45,287 nt of DNA. Source: a virus. How positions within the stretch are numbered: position 1 is the first letter of the stretch; each line of letters opens with the position of its first letter. Below the pieces are notes generated by a model. That model was given only the letters and a program-made list of their open reading frames with translations. It had not been told where the DNA came from and did not search any database. Made by a program: the position numbers and the translations under genes. This document shows positions 7,882 through 14,236 of the stretch, one piece after another. The stretch is from IMG/VR virus record IMGVR_UViG_3300006100_001303, positions 1 through 45,287 of that record, one strand, 5' to 3'.

Positions 7882-7889
7882 TATAAATA
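7882..7889 (+). promoter_or_regulatory. T4-type late promoter (TATAAATA) for the HNH gene
   Basis: Exact TATAAATA on the plus strand, 34 nt before the ATG of the HNH gene at 7924, with an AGGAT ribosome-binding site in between. No gp55 or gp33 gene is in the window, so use of a T4-like late sigma is assumed. Confidence 0.5.
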
Positions 7890-7895
7890 TATTTA

Positions 7896-7924
7896 AGTTT
7901 AGCACAATATATAGGATAAGTCAA
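7896..7924 (-). promoter_or_regulatory. sigma70-like promoter for the guaC-queE-rnh operon
   Basis: TTGACT (7919-7924), 17-nt spacer, TAAACT (7896-7901) on the minus strand. The -10 is weaker than the others in the window. Predicted start near 7889 leaves a leader of about 80 nt. The -35 box overlaps the first base of the HNH start codon on the other strand, so the two units share and may compete for this 40-bp stretch. Confidence 0.55.
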
Positions 7925-8532
7925 TGTTTATAGATAACAAATACACTAAAGTTTATTACAAAATAATCAACAGTGCTATTGCTCGTAACCATCTCAAGGA
8001 ACGATATGACGGATTTCAAACACATCATATCGTTCCTCGTTGTTTTGGCGGATCTGATTCTTCTGATAACCTTGTTGTGCTTACCTACAAAGAACACAGA
8101 GTATGTCATCGTTTATTAATAAAAATGACAGTTGGCGCAAATAAACATAAAATGATGTATGCCTACAAACTGTTTAACAGACATTACGATATTTCTCATC
8201 TTCCTACTCCGCAAACATATTGCACTCCGGAATCCTACATTAAAATGTCTAATACAAGAAAGGTTAATGGTTCCTACAAACGAGGTAAAGACAACATATT
8301 CTCTACTCCAGAAATCGTTGAACAAGTCCGACAGCGTATGATTAATAACAACCCTATGAAAGCTCCCGAACAACGAGAGCGTATGATCCTAAATAACAAT
8401 AATCCTAATGTTTGTCCTGTAGTAGTCGAAGGAATAACTTTTCCTACTATAGGAGCCGCATCGCGATATTTTAATACTACGCCATACTTACTTAAGAAAC
8501 GATTTACTTACCATTTCTTGACTGTAGCCTAA
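7924..8532 (+). CDS. HNH homing endonuclease, free-standing
   Basis: 202 aa. The HNH core is FQTHHIVPRCFGGSD, then DNLVVLTYKEH and HRLL. The C-terminus (VVVEGITFPTIGAASRYF) looks like a NUMOD-type DNA-binding module found in phage homing endonucleases. These enzymes cut DNA at a target site and spread by repair. It is one of only two plus-strand genes, starts on top of the opposing promoter and overlaps the 3' end of folE by 29 nt, the pattern of an inserted selfish gene. No intron is visible around it. Confidence 0.88.
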   Translation: MFIDNKYTKVYYKIINSAIARNHLKERYDGFQTHHIVPRCFGGSDSSDNLVVLTYKEHRVCHRLLIKMTVGANKHKMMYAYKLFNRHYDISHLPTPQTYCTPESYIKMSNTRKVNGSYKRGKDNIFSTPEIVEQVRQRMINNNPMKAPEQRERMILNNNNPNVCPVVVEGITFPTIGAASRYFNTTPYLLKKRFTYHFLTVA

Positions 8533-9187
8533 TATTGTCAAAGAACTCTTTCTTTGTTCCTGCATCCGTAGAGAACGCACCACGTAATACGGTGGTTTGT
8601 GTTAAACTGCTGTGTGCCATGATGCCTCGATTGGTACAGCAACCATGCTCGGCTTCTAAGTAGACCGCTACGTTTTCGGAGTCTGTTGCGCGAGAGATTT
8701 CCCTAGCAATATCATTACAAAGTTCCTCCTGGAGAGTACCACGTCTTGCACACCATTGTGCGATTCGTGTGTATTTGCTAAGTCCGATGAGTTTTTGTGC
8801 GGCAATAATACCAATATAAGCAACACCAGTAACGGGTTGGTGATGATGGCTGCACATGCTACGAAGCTCGCTGCGAACAACAAGCATACCTTCGTAGCGG
8901 TCCTGCGAGTCATTTGGAAATGCTGTTGCGTCTGGTGCTGATTCATATCTACCTGCCATAATTTCATTAAAGTACATTTTTGCCAAACGCTTGGCAGTAC
9001 CTTTGCTATTTGGATCGTTTTCACGATCGATTACCAACGAATCTAACACACCTTCGAATGCTTCAGTAGTTTCGTCGATTAGCTTTGCAATATCTTCTTC
9101 GGTGAGATATTCTGAAATGTTATCACCGGCCCAAAAACGCTTGCCGGCAGCTTTTAAGGTTTCACGAATTTGTTTACTTGTTTTCAT
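8504..9187 (-). CDS. folE: GTP cyclohydrolase I
   Basis: 227 aa. Zinc and active-site residues are present: MCSHHHQPVTG (C112, H115 region), IGLSKYTRIAQW, and EHGCCTNRGI with the second zinc Cys. GTP cyclohydrolase I makes dihydroneopterin triphosphate, the first step towards both folate and 7-deazaguanines. With queD-like, queE and dpdA in the same window, the deazaguanine role is more likely. It has its own consensus promoter with a palindrome over the -10 box. Its last 29 nt overlap the opposing HNH gene, and the C-terminus (FFDNIRLQSRNGK) looks complete. Confidence 0.93.
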   Translation of the reverse strand: MKTSKQIRETLKAAGKRFWAGDNISEYLTEEDIAKLIDETTEAFEGVLDSLVIDRENDPNSKGTAKRLAKMYFNEIMAGRYESAPDATAFPNDSQDRYEGMLVVRSELRSMCSHHHQPVTGVAYIGIIAAQKLIGLSKYTRIAQWCARRGTLQEELCNDIAREISRATDSENVAVYLEAEHGCCTNRGIMAHSSLTQTTVLRGAFSTDAGTKKEFFDNIRLQSRNGK

Positions 9188-9202
9188 TATTATTTCCTAA
9201 TT

Positions 9203-9238
9203 ACACTATATTATAGTGTTTTATTTAGGCAATGTCAA
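9203..9238 (-). promoter_or_regulatory. Consensus sigma70 promoter with a palindromic -10, upstream of folE
   Basis: TTGACA (9233-9238), 17 nt, TATAAT (9210-9215), a perfect consensus on the minus strand. The -10 lies in a perfect 17-nt palindrome (9203-9219, arms ACACTATA/TATAGTGT around one central base), which could be an operator or an early-transcript hairpin. Predicted leader is about 16 nt. Confidence 0.85.
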
Positions 9239-9240
9239 TC

Positions 9241-10311
9241 TTACTTAATATTTTTTAATAAAATATCTGCACTGAAGAATGTCTCAGTTAACGCCATTGC
9301 CTGCTTGCGAATGTATGGAACTCGTGAATCATAAAAATCCATATGTTGCATAATTTCACGCATTAGATACGGACGACATTGCACGTATGAATCCCAATCT
9401 TCAGTCCATTCACTGGGGTACTTAAATGTATCGATATACATTTCGCTGTAGCTCAAACGATCCGGAACCATTGGAATTGCATCTAGCAATGCACCCTCGT
9501 AACAGCTAATACCTAAGGTTTCCTGCAAATTCGCACTGAAAATCATTTTAGCTTCGCCTAACAGATTATGATATTCATTCTTTGTTAGTTCTTGATCTTG
9601 ACATACAATGAATTCGTACTGCGGCAAGTGTTCTTTCAAATCACGAAATATTTCGACCTGCTTTTCTGGTGCAATACGATGTGGGAATAAGATTAGATCT
9701 CGCTTAGGCATACCTTTATACGGAGTAAGAGTTCCCTCCATGTATTCCATAGGCCATCCTGTTCTTACAATTCTACCTGGATGATAGCTCATGATGCTTT
9801 CGACATTGTCATCATCTAATAAGTTTGTGCAAAACATATCAATGTGAAAATCGGTGGCAAAATAGTTGTGGTCGAAACAATAGAAAAAACTAAATTCAGC
9901 ATTCCGTACCCAAGGTTCGTCTCCGATCAGCCGACCTAAAAAGTCTTGCGGATCGTAGCTACCTGCATGCCAAAGACCGTGTGTAGTAACAGGAATCTGT
10001 AGCAGTTCGCTCATATATTTTAGATTAATAATTCCGGGATGCCACGCATCGGTGAATATAAAATGGTCACCTGCGCGTACTTTACCTTCGGTGAATAACC
10101 TGGCCATCTGTTCGACTTGGCTAGCTTTATAGATATTTGTACCGCCGAAATTGAGAAATGCCCCGGGCGTGGTCGCCCGAGGAATATCTTTTGGTCCTTC
10201 AATAACATGAATTAAATGTCCATGTTTCTTTAGGAGTCTAGGTACATGGGTCTTCCATTGACCTGTATACCTAGATTCTACAGCTTCTAAATCGATTAGA
10301 AAGACAGTCAT
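9241..10311 (-). CDS. GT-B-fold glycosyltransferase
   Basis: 356 aa when started at MTVFLIDLEAVESRY. This ATG overlaps the stop codon of the upstream gene (ATGA), which decides the start; a longer frame exists but is not favoured. The C-terminal half has RDLILFPHRIAPEKQ, a region suggesting NDP-sugar binding, and ETLGISCYEGALLDAIPM, the E-x7-E-like donor-site motif of GT4-type enzymes. It is the last gene of the clamp-dpdA-queD unit. Phage glycosyltransferases of this kind modify hypermodified DNA bases or virion proteins. The operon context suggests DNA; the acceptor is not shown by sequence. Confidence 0.78.
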   Translation of the reverse strand: MTVFLIDLEAVESRYTGQWKTHVPRLLKKHGHLIHVIEGPKDIPRATTPGAFLNFGGTNIYKASQVEQMARLFTEGKVRAGDHFIFTDAWHPGIINLKYMSELLQIPVTTHGLWHAGSYDPQDFLGRLIGDEPWVRNAEFSFFYCFDHNYFATDFHIDMFCTNLLDDDNVESIMSYHPGRIVRTGWPMEYMEGTLTPYKGMPKRDLILFPHRIAPEKQVEIFRDLKEHLPQYEFIVCQDQELTKNEYHNLLGEAKMIFSANLQETLGISCYEGALLDAIPMVPDRLSYSEMYIDTFKYPSEWTEDWDSYVQCRPYLMREIMQHMDFYDSRVPYIRKQAMALTETFFSADILLKNIK

Positions 10312-10523
10312 CGTTTGTGCTGATGACCTCTTGCTTCTTTTGCTTCCCGGATATCCCGGCGGGCTTTGCGCTGCAAGTAATCTTGCTTGCTCTTCCATTC
10401 CTTATAAGCCTTAGACTTATAAAGATCTGCGGGATTGTATTCGATCAATTCCTCGCGGCAGTGGTTGAGCCATGCATCGAGATCGTCGAAAATCTTAGTC
10501 ACTTCGGGTTTCATAGAAATCAT
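10308..10523 (-). CDS. Hypothetical protein (71 aa), basic
   Basis: Highly charged helical protein (KAYKEWKSKQDYLQRKARRD and a C-terminal HQHKR) with AAGG before the ATG. It lies between the queD-like and glycosyltransferase genes and overlaps the latter by ATGA. No family recognised; a small nucleic-acid-binding or adaptor protein is possible. Confidence 0.72.
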   Translation of the reverse strand: MISMKPEVTKIFDDLDAWLNHCREELIEYNPADLYKSKAYKEWKSKQDYLQRKARRDIREAKEARGHQHKR

Positions 10524-10530
10524 TTTTACC

Positions 10531-10920
10531 TTAATTATTAGTAGTTGATGGAAAAATGAGGTAACAGCCGTTCTCGCCGTCCTCGCTTACTTCGATCCTA
10601 ATTTCTCTATTAGGATATCTTGCTTCGATGATTGACCATAAGTCCCTTGCAATCATCTCACAGGATCTGTGGTTAAGCTCTAACGTGCCGTCTTCGTATG
10701 CACGTTCTAGCCAACGCTTAAACTGAATAAATTCGATATCACGGTCGTCGTGAAATACCTCAATCCACACCTTAAAGTGGAAAATATGTCGATGAGGAAC
10801 TCCTAAAAAGCTAACATCATCCCAATCACGAGTAGCAAGTTTCGGATCTGTTGTTGCTCCCGGATACATATGGATACCTTCTTTTCTAAAGGTAACCCAA
10901 ATCATTGACTTATCGTTCAT
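10531..10920 (-). CDS. queD: QueD-like 6-carboxy-tetrahydropterin synthase homologue
   Basis: 129 aa with the 6-pyruvoyl-tetrahydropterin synthase fold pattern: H17, then HRHIFHF (H43, H45 as the HxH zinc ligands), DIEFIQFKRWL, ELNHRSCEMIA and VSEDGENGCY at the end. QueD turns dihydroneopterin triphosphate into 6-carboxy-tetrahydropterin. The catalytic Cys that normally lies a few residues before the HxH motif is absent: the first Cys comes well after it. The protein may therefore be an altered synthase or have another activity in the pathway, such as CDG processing. It overlaps the 175-aa gene by ATGA and is in the dpdA unit. Confidence 0.75.
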   Translation of the reverse strand: MNDKSMIWVTFRKEGIHMYPGATTDPKLATRDWDDVSFLGVPHRHIFHFKVWIEVFHDDRDIEFIQFKRWLERAYEDGTLELNHRSCEMIARDLWSIIEARYPNREIRIEVSEDGENGCYLIFPSTTNN

Positions 10921-11444
10921 TTAATAATCTCATCTTTGCTGTAATCGTCCCAGCTATTAAAATATTTGCGTGTTGTGAGTTCGTTGAGAGGTAAGCACCA
11001 AATACCTGCATTACTTGCTTCGAATCCCTTATCATCTATCTTAATTGTAGCATTATAATTGAGTAATTGCAAGTAAGGAATTTTTACCGATATTTGCGGA
11101 ATAAATCGACGATGCTCTGAAAGTCCGCTTTCAGCAACACCCTCTACTTCTGTAACATCGAAATCTAACGTACACCAAAAACCGGCATCTAAGCAGATTT
11201 TTATCATGTCTTCCCAAGGTTTCCACCCTTCGTAATCGTCAACACCTTTGGTGCTAAAACTTTGATTAGCACCGAAGTATATGTGTCTACAATTGTGTTC
11301 GTTAGCATACTTGATTATTTCTGCTGTATCTTGAATTCTTACAACAAATAAAGTTTTCATACCAAACGCAGGAGTTTTTTCAATTTCTGTACCGACAAAA
11401 AATGTTACATCAGTTGAAATGCCTGTGGTGTAATCTCTCTTCAT
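10917..11444 (-). CDS. Unknown 175-aa protein between the queD-like gene and dpdA
   Basis: Starts MKRDYTTGISTDVTFFVGTE and continues TPAFGMKTLFVV, RHIYFGANQSF, GFWCTLDFDVTEVEG and IPQISVKIPYLQLLNY. The alternating beta/alpha pattern looks like a small globular enzyme or binding domain. No catalytic motif is certain. It is locked between dpdA and the queD-like gene by 4-nt overlaps on both sides, which suggests a function in the same pathway. From memory, similar proteins sit beside queD genes in other marine phages; this was not checked. Confidence 0.72.
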   Translation of the reverse strand: MKRDYTTGISTDVTFFVGTEIEKTPAFGMKTLFVVRIQDTAEIIKYANEHNCRHIYFGANQSFSTKGVDDYEGWKPWEDMIKICLDAGFWCTLDFDVTEVEGVAESGLSEHRRFIPQISVKIPYLQLLNYNATIKIDDKGFEASNAGIWCLPLNELTTRKYFNSWDDYSKDEIIK

Positions 11445-13081
11445 TCGTCGATGCTTTCTTCTAGAGCGCGAAGGTCATCGTCGTCGGGATTTGCTAGATC
11501 GATTTCGATTTGCTTAGTTACTGTTTCTACATCGAACAAATTACCGAAGTGATTTTGAGCAGGCCCACCTTGTAGTCGAGCACCTTCTAGATCAGTTAAG
11601 AATGCTTTTCCTTGACGACTATCAATCATTTCGAATGCTTCTTCTTTGGTCTTGGTGTTGAACAAGTCTTCGATAAAGCTGTTAAAGTAAAGAATATTGC
11701 GCGGAACCCAATCACTGTATTCGTCACTCATATCTGCGGCTTTGACCTTTTTCCAGTGCTTCCAGTGCAATTTGCCCTTGGTCTTAACGAGTTCGATATC
11801 CATTAACTGTTGCGCTCTCTGCACAGCAACAATGTGACAATATACATTGTGACCCATCATTAGTGCATAGCTAAAACTATCCCATGAAGTTTTATTGGGA
11901 ATTTTGCCTAGTTTGTTTAGCTTAGGAACTTCAATATAATGATCAGGATTTAAGTGATCAAATGTGACACCTTTGCCTAGTTCCTCTTGTGTTTTCGGAA
12001 CGCCGAGATTGTAGTAAGCGATATCGCCCATTGTTAATCTACGACCGAATTCTGATTCAAACGGAAATGGAATATCTGATTCAGCAAGTGATTTATTATC
12101 TGGTGCCTTATCCATAATAACTGACCACCGTTTCGGAGTGTGAACTGCGTTAGTATAAACTAGCCCGTGTGCTGTTGCGATAAACGGACTAGCACAGTCA
12201 AACGAAATTGTAAGTTCTGGATTAATATGTTTTCTGACCTGTCGCTGAATTAGAGTTAGATAGCAACTCCAATCAAGTTGTGCGGTGCCCAAGAAGTGAA
12301 TCCAGTTTTTGTTTGTTAACAAACCGTCTTCTCTAAGGGTCATTAGGCGCTTAAGAGTGATATCCATCTTGCACATATTAGCACCACCGAATGCCCAGCC
12401 TTCTGCTTCTTTACCTGCATATGGACCAGCTGGATCACTAAATTCCTTAACGCCTTGATACCACTTTTCAGCAGTATCCCAGTCACTGCCCTGCAACACA
12501 TTCAGCCATTTAGTCTGACCTAACCGATTCTTTAAAAAGTAATCATTATTGAACCGTGTTTTATCTAAGCAATCTTCGAACGTTTTTAGTCCTGTTTTTT
12601 CACTGTGAATATGATCGCAGGCCCATGTCGGAACGTCTAACATCATGGACCAGTCAGCAGTGACTTCGAGCCATTCTAAGATACTCTGACGGGTTTTGTT
12701 TGCAGCAGGACCATCAAAATTTAACCAATCAAACTTAAGAACGCCCTTACCAATCTGATAACCGCCCGAGTCACCTAAAATCATTGTATTATTTCGGTCG
12801 CGCTGTTGAATCATGCTTTCTTGTGTTTGTGCTTTAACTACATCTAGCTGGGCATGACCTGCAGAATAAAGTGCATACTTATAGGTAAAGTATCCTTCTT
12901 CGGGATTTAAGAAGTTCATACCTTCGATACCTCGATCGAATCCTGCTGGAATTCTTTCTGTTGGCACAAACTCTTCTAATCGTTGCTTGGCAATATATGT
13001 GCTGTAAAAACTACTGATAGCTGGCAAATAGACAGCGTAGTCTTTCTGCAATGGAGTTAAATTAACTGGTGGTCGTGTCAT
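11441..13081 (-). CDS. dpdA: DpdA-type DNA deazaguanine transglycosylase (TGT paralogue)
   Basis: 546 aa with the tRNA-guanine transglycosylase signatures: ILGDSGGYQIG (residues 101-111, D104 as the base-binding Asp), NVLQGSDW (194-201), WAFGGANM (229-236), HFLGTAQ (262-268) and SFDCASPF (293-300), where D295 matches the TGT nucleophile. The tRNA-type zinc motif CxCxxC is not seen, which favours the DNA-acting DpdA branch. These enzymes exchange a guanine in DNA for a 7-deazaguanine base, usually preQ0 or a derivative, and so protect phage DNA from restriction. It is expressed with the sliding clamp, overlapping both neighbours by ATGA, as expected for modification during replication. Confidence 0.86.
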   Translation of the reverse strand: MTRPPVNLTPLQKDYAVYLPAISSFYSTYIAKQRLEEFVPTERIPAGFDRGIEGMNFLNPEEGYFTYKYALYSAGHAQLDVVKAQTQESMIQQRDRNNTMILGDSGGYQIGKGVLKFDWLNFDGPAANKTRQSILEWLEVTADWSMMLDVPTWACDHIHSEKTGLKTFEDCLDKTRFNNDYFLKNRLGQTKWLNVLQGSDWDTAEKWYQGVKEFSDPAGPYAGKEAEGWAFGGANMCKMDITLKRLMTLREDGLLTNKNWIHFLGTAQLDWSCYLTLIQRQVRKHINPELTISFDCASPFIATAHGLVYTNAVHTPKRWSVIMDKAPDNKSLAESDIPFPFESEFGRRLTMGDIAYYNLGVPKTQEELGKGVTFDHLNPDHYIEVPKLNKLGKIPNKTSWDSFSYALMMGHNVYCHIVAVQRAQQLMDIELVKTKGKLHWKHWKKVKAADMSDEYSDWVPRNILYFNSFIEDLFNTKTKEEAFEMIDSRQGKAFLTDLEGARLQGGPAQNHFGNLFDVETVTKQIEIDLANPDDDDLRALEESIDE

Positions 13082-13443
13082 AATATCTCTTTGCTTAATA
13101 TCACAGTTGCTTCTAACTGTGCTTTGGCGTTATTTAGGTTTGCTATTGCGGCTTGTACGGCAGGTTTGGTTTTAGCTAGTTCATCTAATTCCCATTGCTT
13201 ATTACGCTGCTCACGAGCCCAATCTAACAATGTTTCTGCTTCAGGGGTGAGACTTATCATAGGATACCCGCCCTGAAATTGCATCCAAGTGGTGCCGTCG
13301 TAAACTTCAAGTGACTGAGAATTTGTGTTATATCTTACGTCACCGACACCCATTGCACCACTAAAGTTGTTGAAATATACAGTTGAGGGCATTCCGCCTT
13401 GCACCTGTATGTACCTTCCTGTTGCGGAAATATTCTTTATCAT
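13078..13443 (-). CDS. Hypothetical protein (121 aa), virion-like N-terminus
   Basis: The N-terminal half is a beta-rich repeat-like segment (VGDVRYNTNSQSLEVYDG, TTWMQFQGGYPMI) of the sort found in phage fibre or neck proteins. The C-terminal half is a helical, Ala/Lys-rich coiled-coil-like region. It lies between the clamp and dpdA and overlaps both. Its presence in a replication and modification unit is odd. Function unknown. Confidence 0.65.
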   Translation of the reverse strand: MIKNISATGRYIQVQGGMPSTVYFNNFSGAMGVGDVRYNTNSQSLEVYDGTTWMQFQGGYPMISLTPEAETLLDWAREQRNKQWELDELAKTKPAVQAAIANLNNAKAQLEATVILSKEIL

Positions 13444-14174
13444 GCCTGCGCCGGAATAATATACTGATAAGTTGCAATCCCACTATCTAATGTGATCTGC
13501 ATTGCACCTTCATTACTGATGCTCAATTTAGCATTGTTAGCATCTGCAATCTTAAGAATGCTCAATACTTGGCTAACTGGCCAAGTCCATGCTTTTGACA
13601 AATTACCAGTAACGCCTGTTGCAAACACAAATTCACCACCGTGTGTGCTTTGATCGCCGAAGATAAATTTTAGATTACCACCGTCGGTCTTGGTTAAGAA
13701 TGTTGTGTGTTCATTGTTTGCTGCGGCCTGAAATTGAAAACGCTGAATAGCAGCAACACTTGGCTCAACTTCAACAGTCCATGTAACACCGCGGAACTTA
13801 ACAGTCTTTAGCTTTTCGTTAATGATTTCAGTGTTCATGAATCGATAATCGTTCTTGAAGTCACCTGCAGCATTTTCAAAGTGCAGACCTACGGGCAAAT
13901 TAACACCATTGCGATCGGCAGTTACGATATCAATTTTTGCCTTATCCTTGTATTCCGGGCAATCAAGGTGAATCTTTAGTTTGTTAAGCTGCGGCATACC
14001 GAATACGCCCTGCATTTCCGGAACTGCATTGTTTACTTCGCCATACATGATAACAGACCGATCGTCTGCCATGCTGTCGATTTTTGTAGATTCTTCATCG
14101 CCTGTAATCTTTACGATGTTTAAGAAGCCTAAGTTATGTGTATGTGATACAATGTCTTTAAGTAGATCAAGCAT
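13440..14174 (-). CDS. 45: Sliding clamp (T4 gp45 type)
   Basis: 244 aa, close to T4 gp45 (228 aa). The identification rests on length, a repeated clamp-like beta-alpha pattern (LNKLKIHLDCPEYKDKAKID; KLSISNEGAMQITLDSG), the ending YQYIIPAQA, and position directly downstream of the DNA polymerase. The trimeric clamp tethers the polymerase to DNA and in T4 also activates late transcription. It has its own sigma70-like promoter and leads the unit that includes dpdA. Confidence 0.75.
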   Translation of the reverse strand: MLDLLKDIVSHTHNLGFLNIVKITGDEESTKIDSMADDRSVIMYGEVNNAVPEMQGVFGMPQLNKLKIHLDCPEYKDKAKIDIVTADRNGVNLPVGLHFENAAGDFKNDYRFMNTEIINEKLKTVKFRGVTWTVEVEPSVAAIQRFQFQAAANNEHTTFLTKTDGGNLKFIFGDQSTHGGEFVFATGVTGNLSKAWTWPVSQVLSILKIADANNAKLSISNEGAMQITLDSGIATYQYIIPAQA

Positions 14175-14198
14175 TTTTATTTTTATCCTTTGTTGTGT

Positions 14199-14227
14199 AT
14201 TATATTTAGGTTTTGGTTAAAGGTCAA
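14199..14227 (-). promoter_or_regulatory. sigma70-like promoter for the clamp-dpdA-queD unit
   Basis: TTGACC (14222-14227), 17 nt, TATAAT (14199-14204) on the minus strand. Predicted leader is about 18 nt, with AAGGA before the clamp ATG. It would drive the clamp, dpdA, the queD-like gene and the glycosyltransferase together. Confidence 0.8.
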
Positions 14228-14236
14228 TGATTATTT

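Noticed and set aside
10312-10398. 29-residue N-terminal extension of the glycosyltransferase
   Set aside because: The extension overlaps the upstream gene in another frame; the ATGA overlap at 10308-10311 gives a conserved-looking start at MTVFLIDL.
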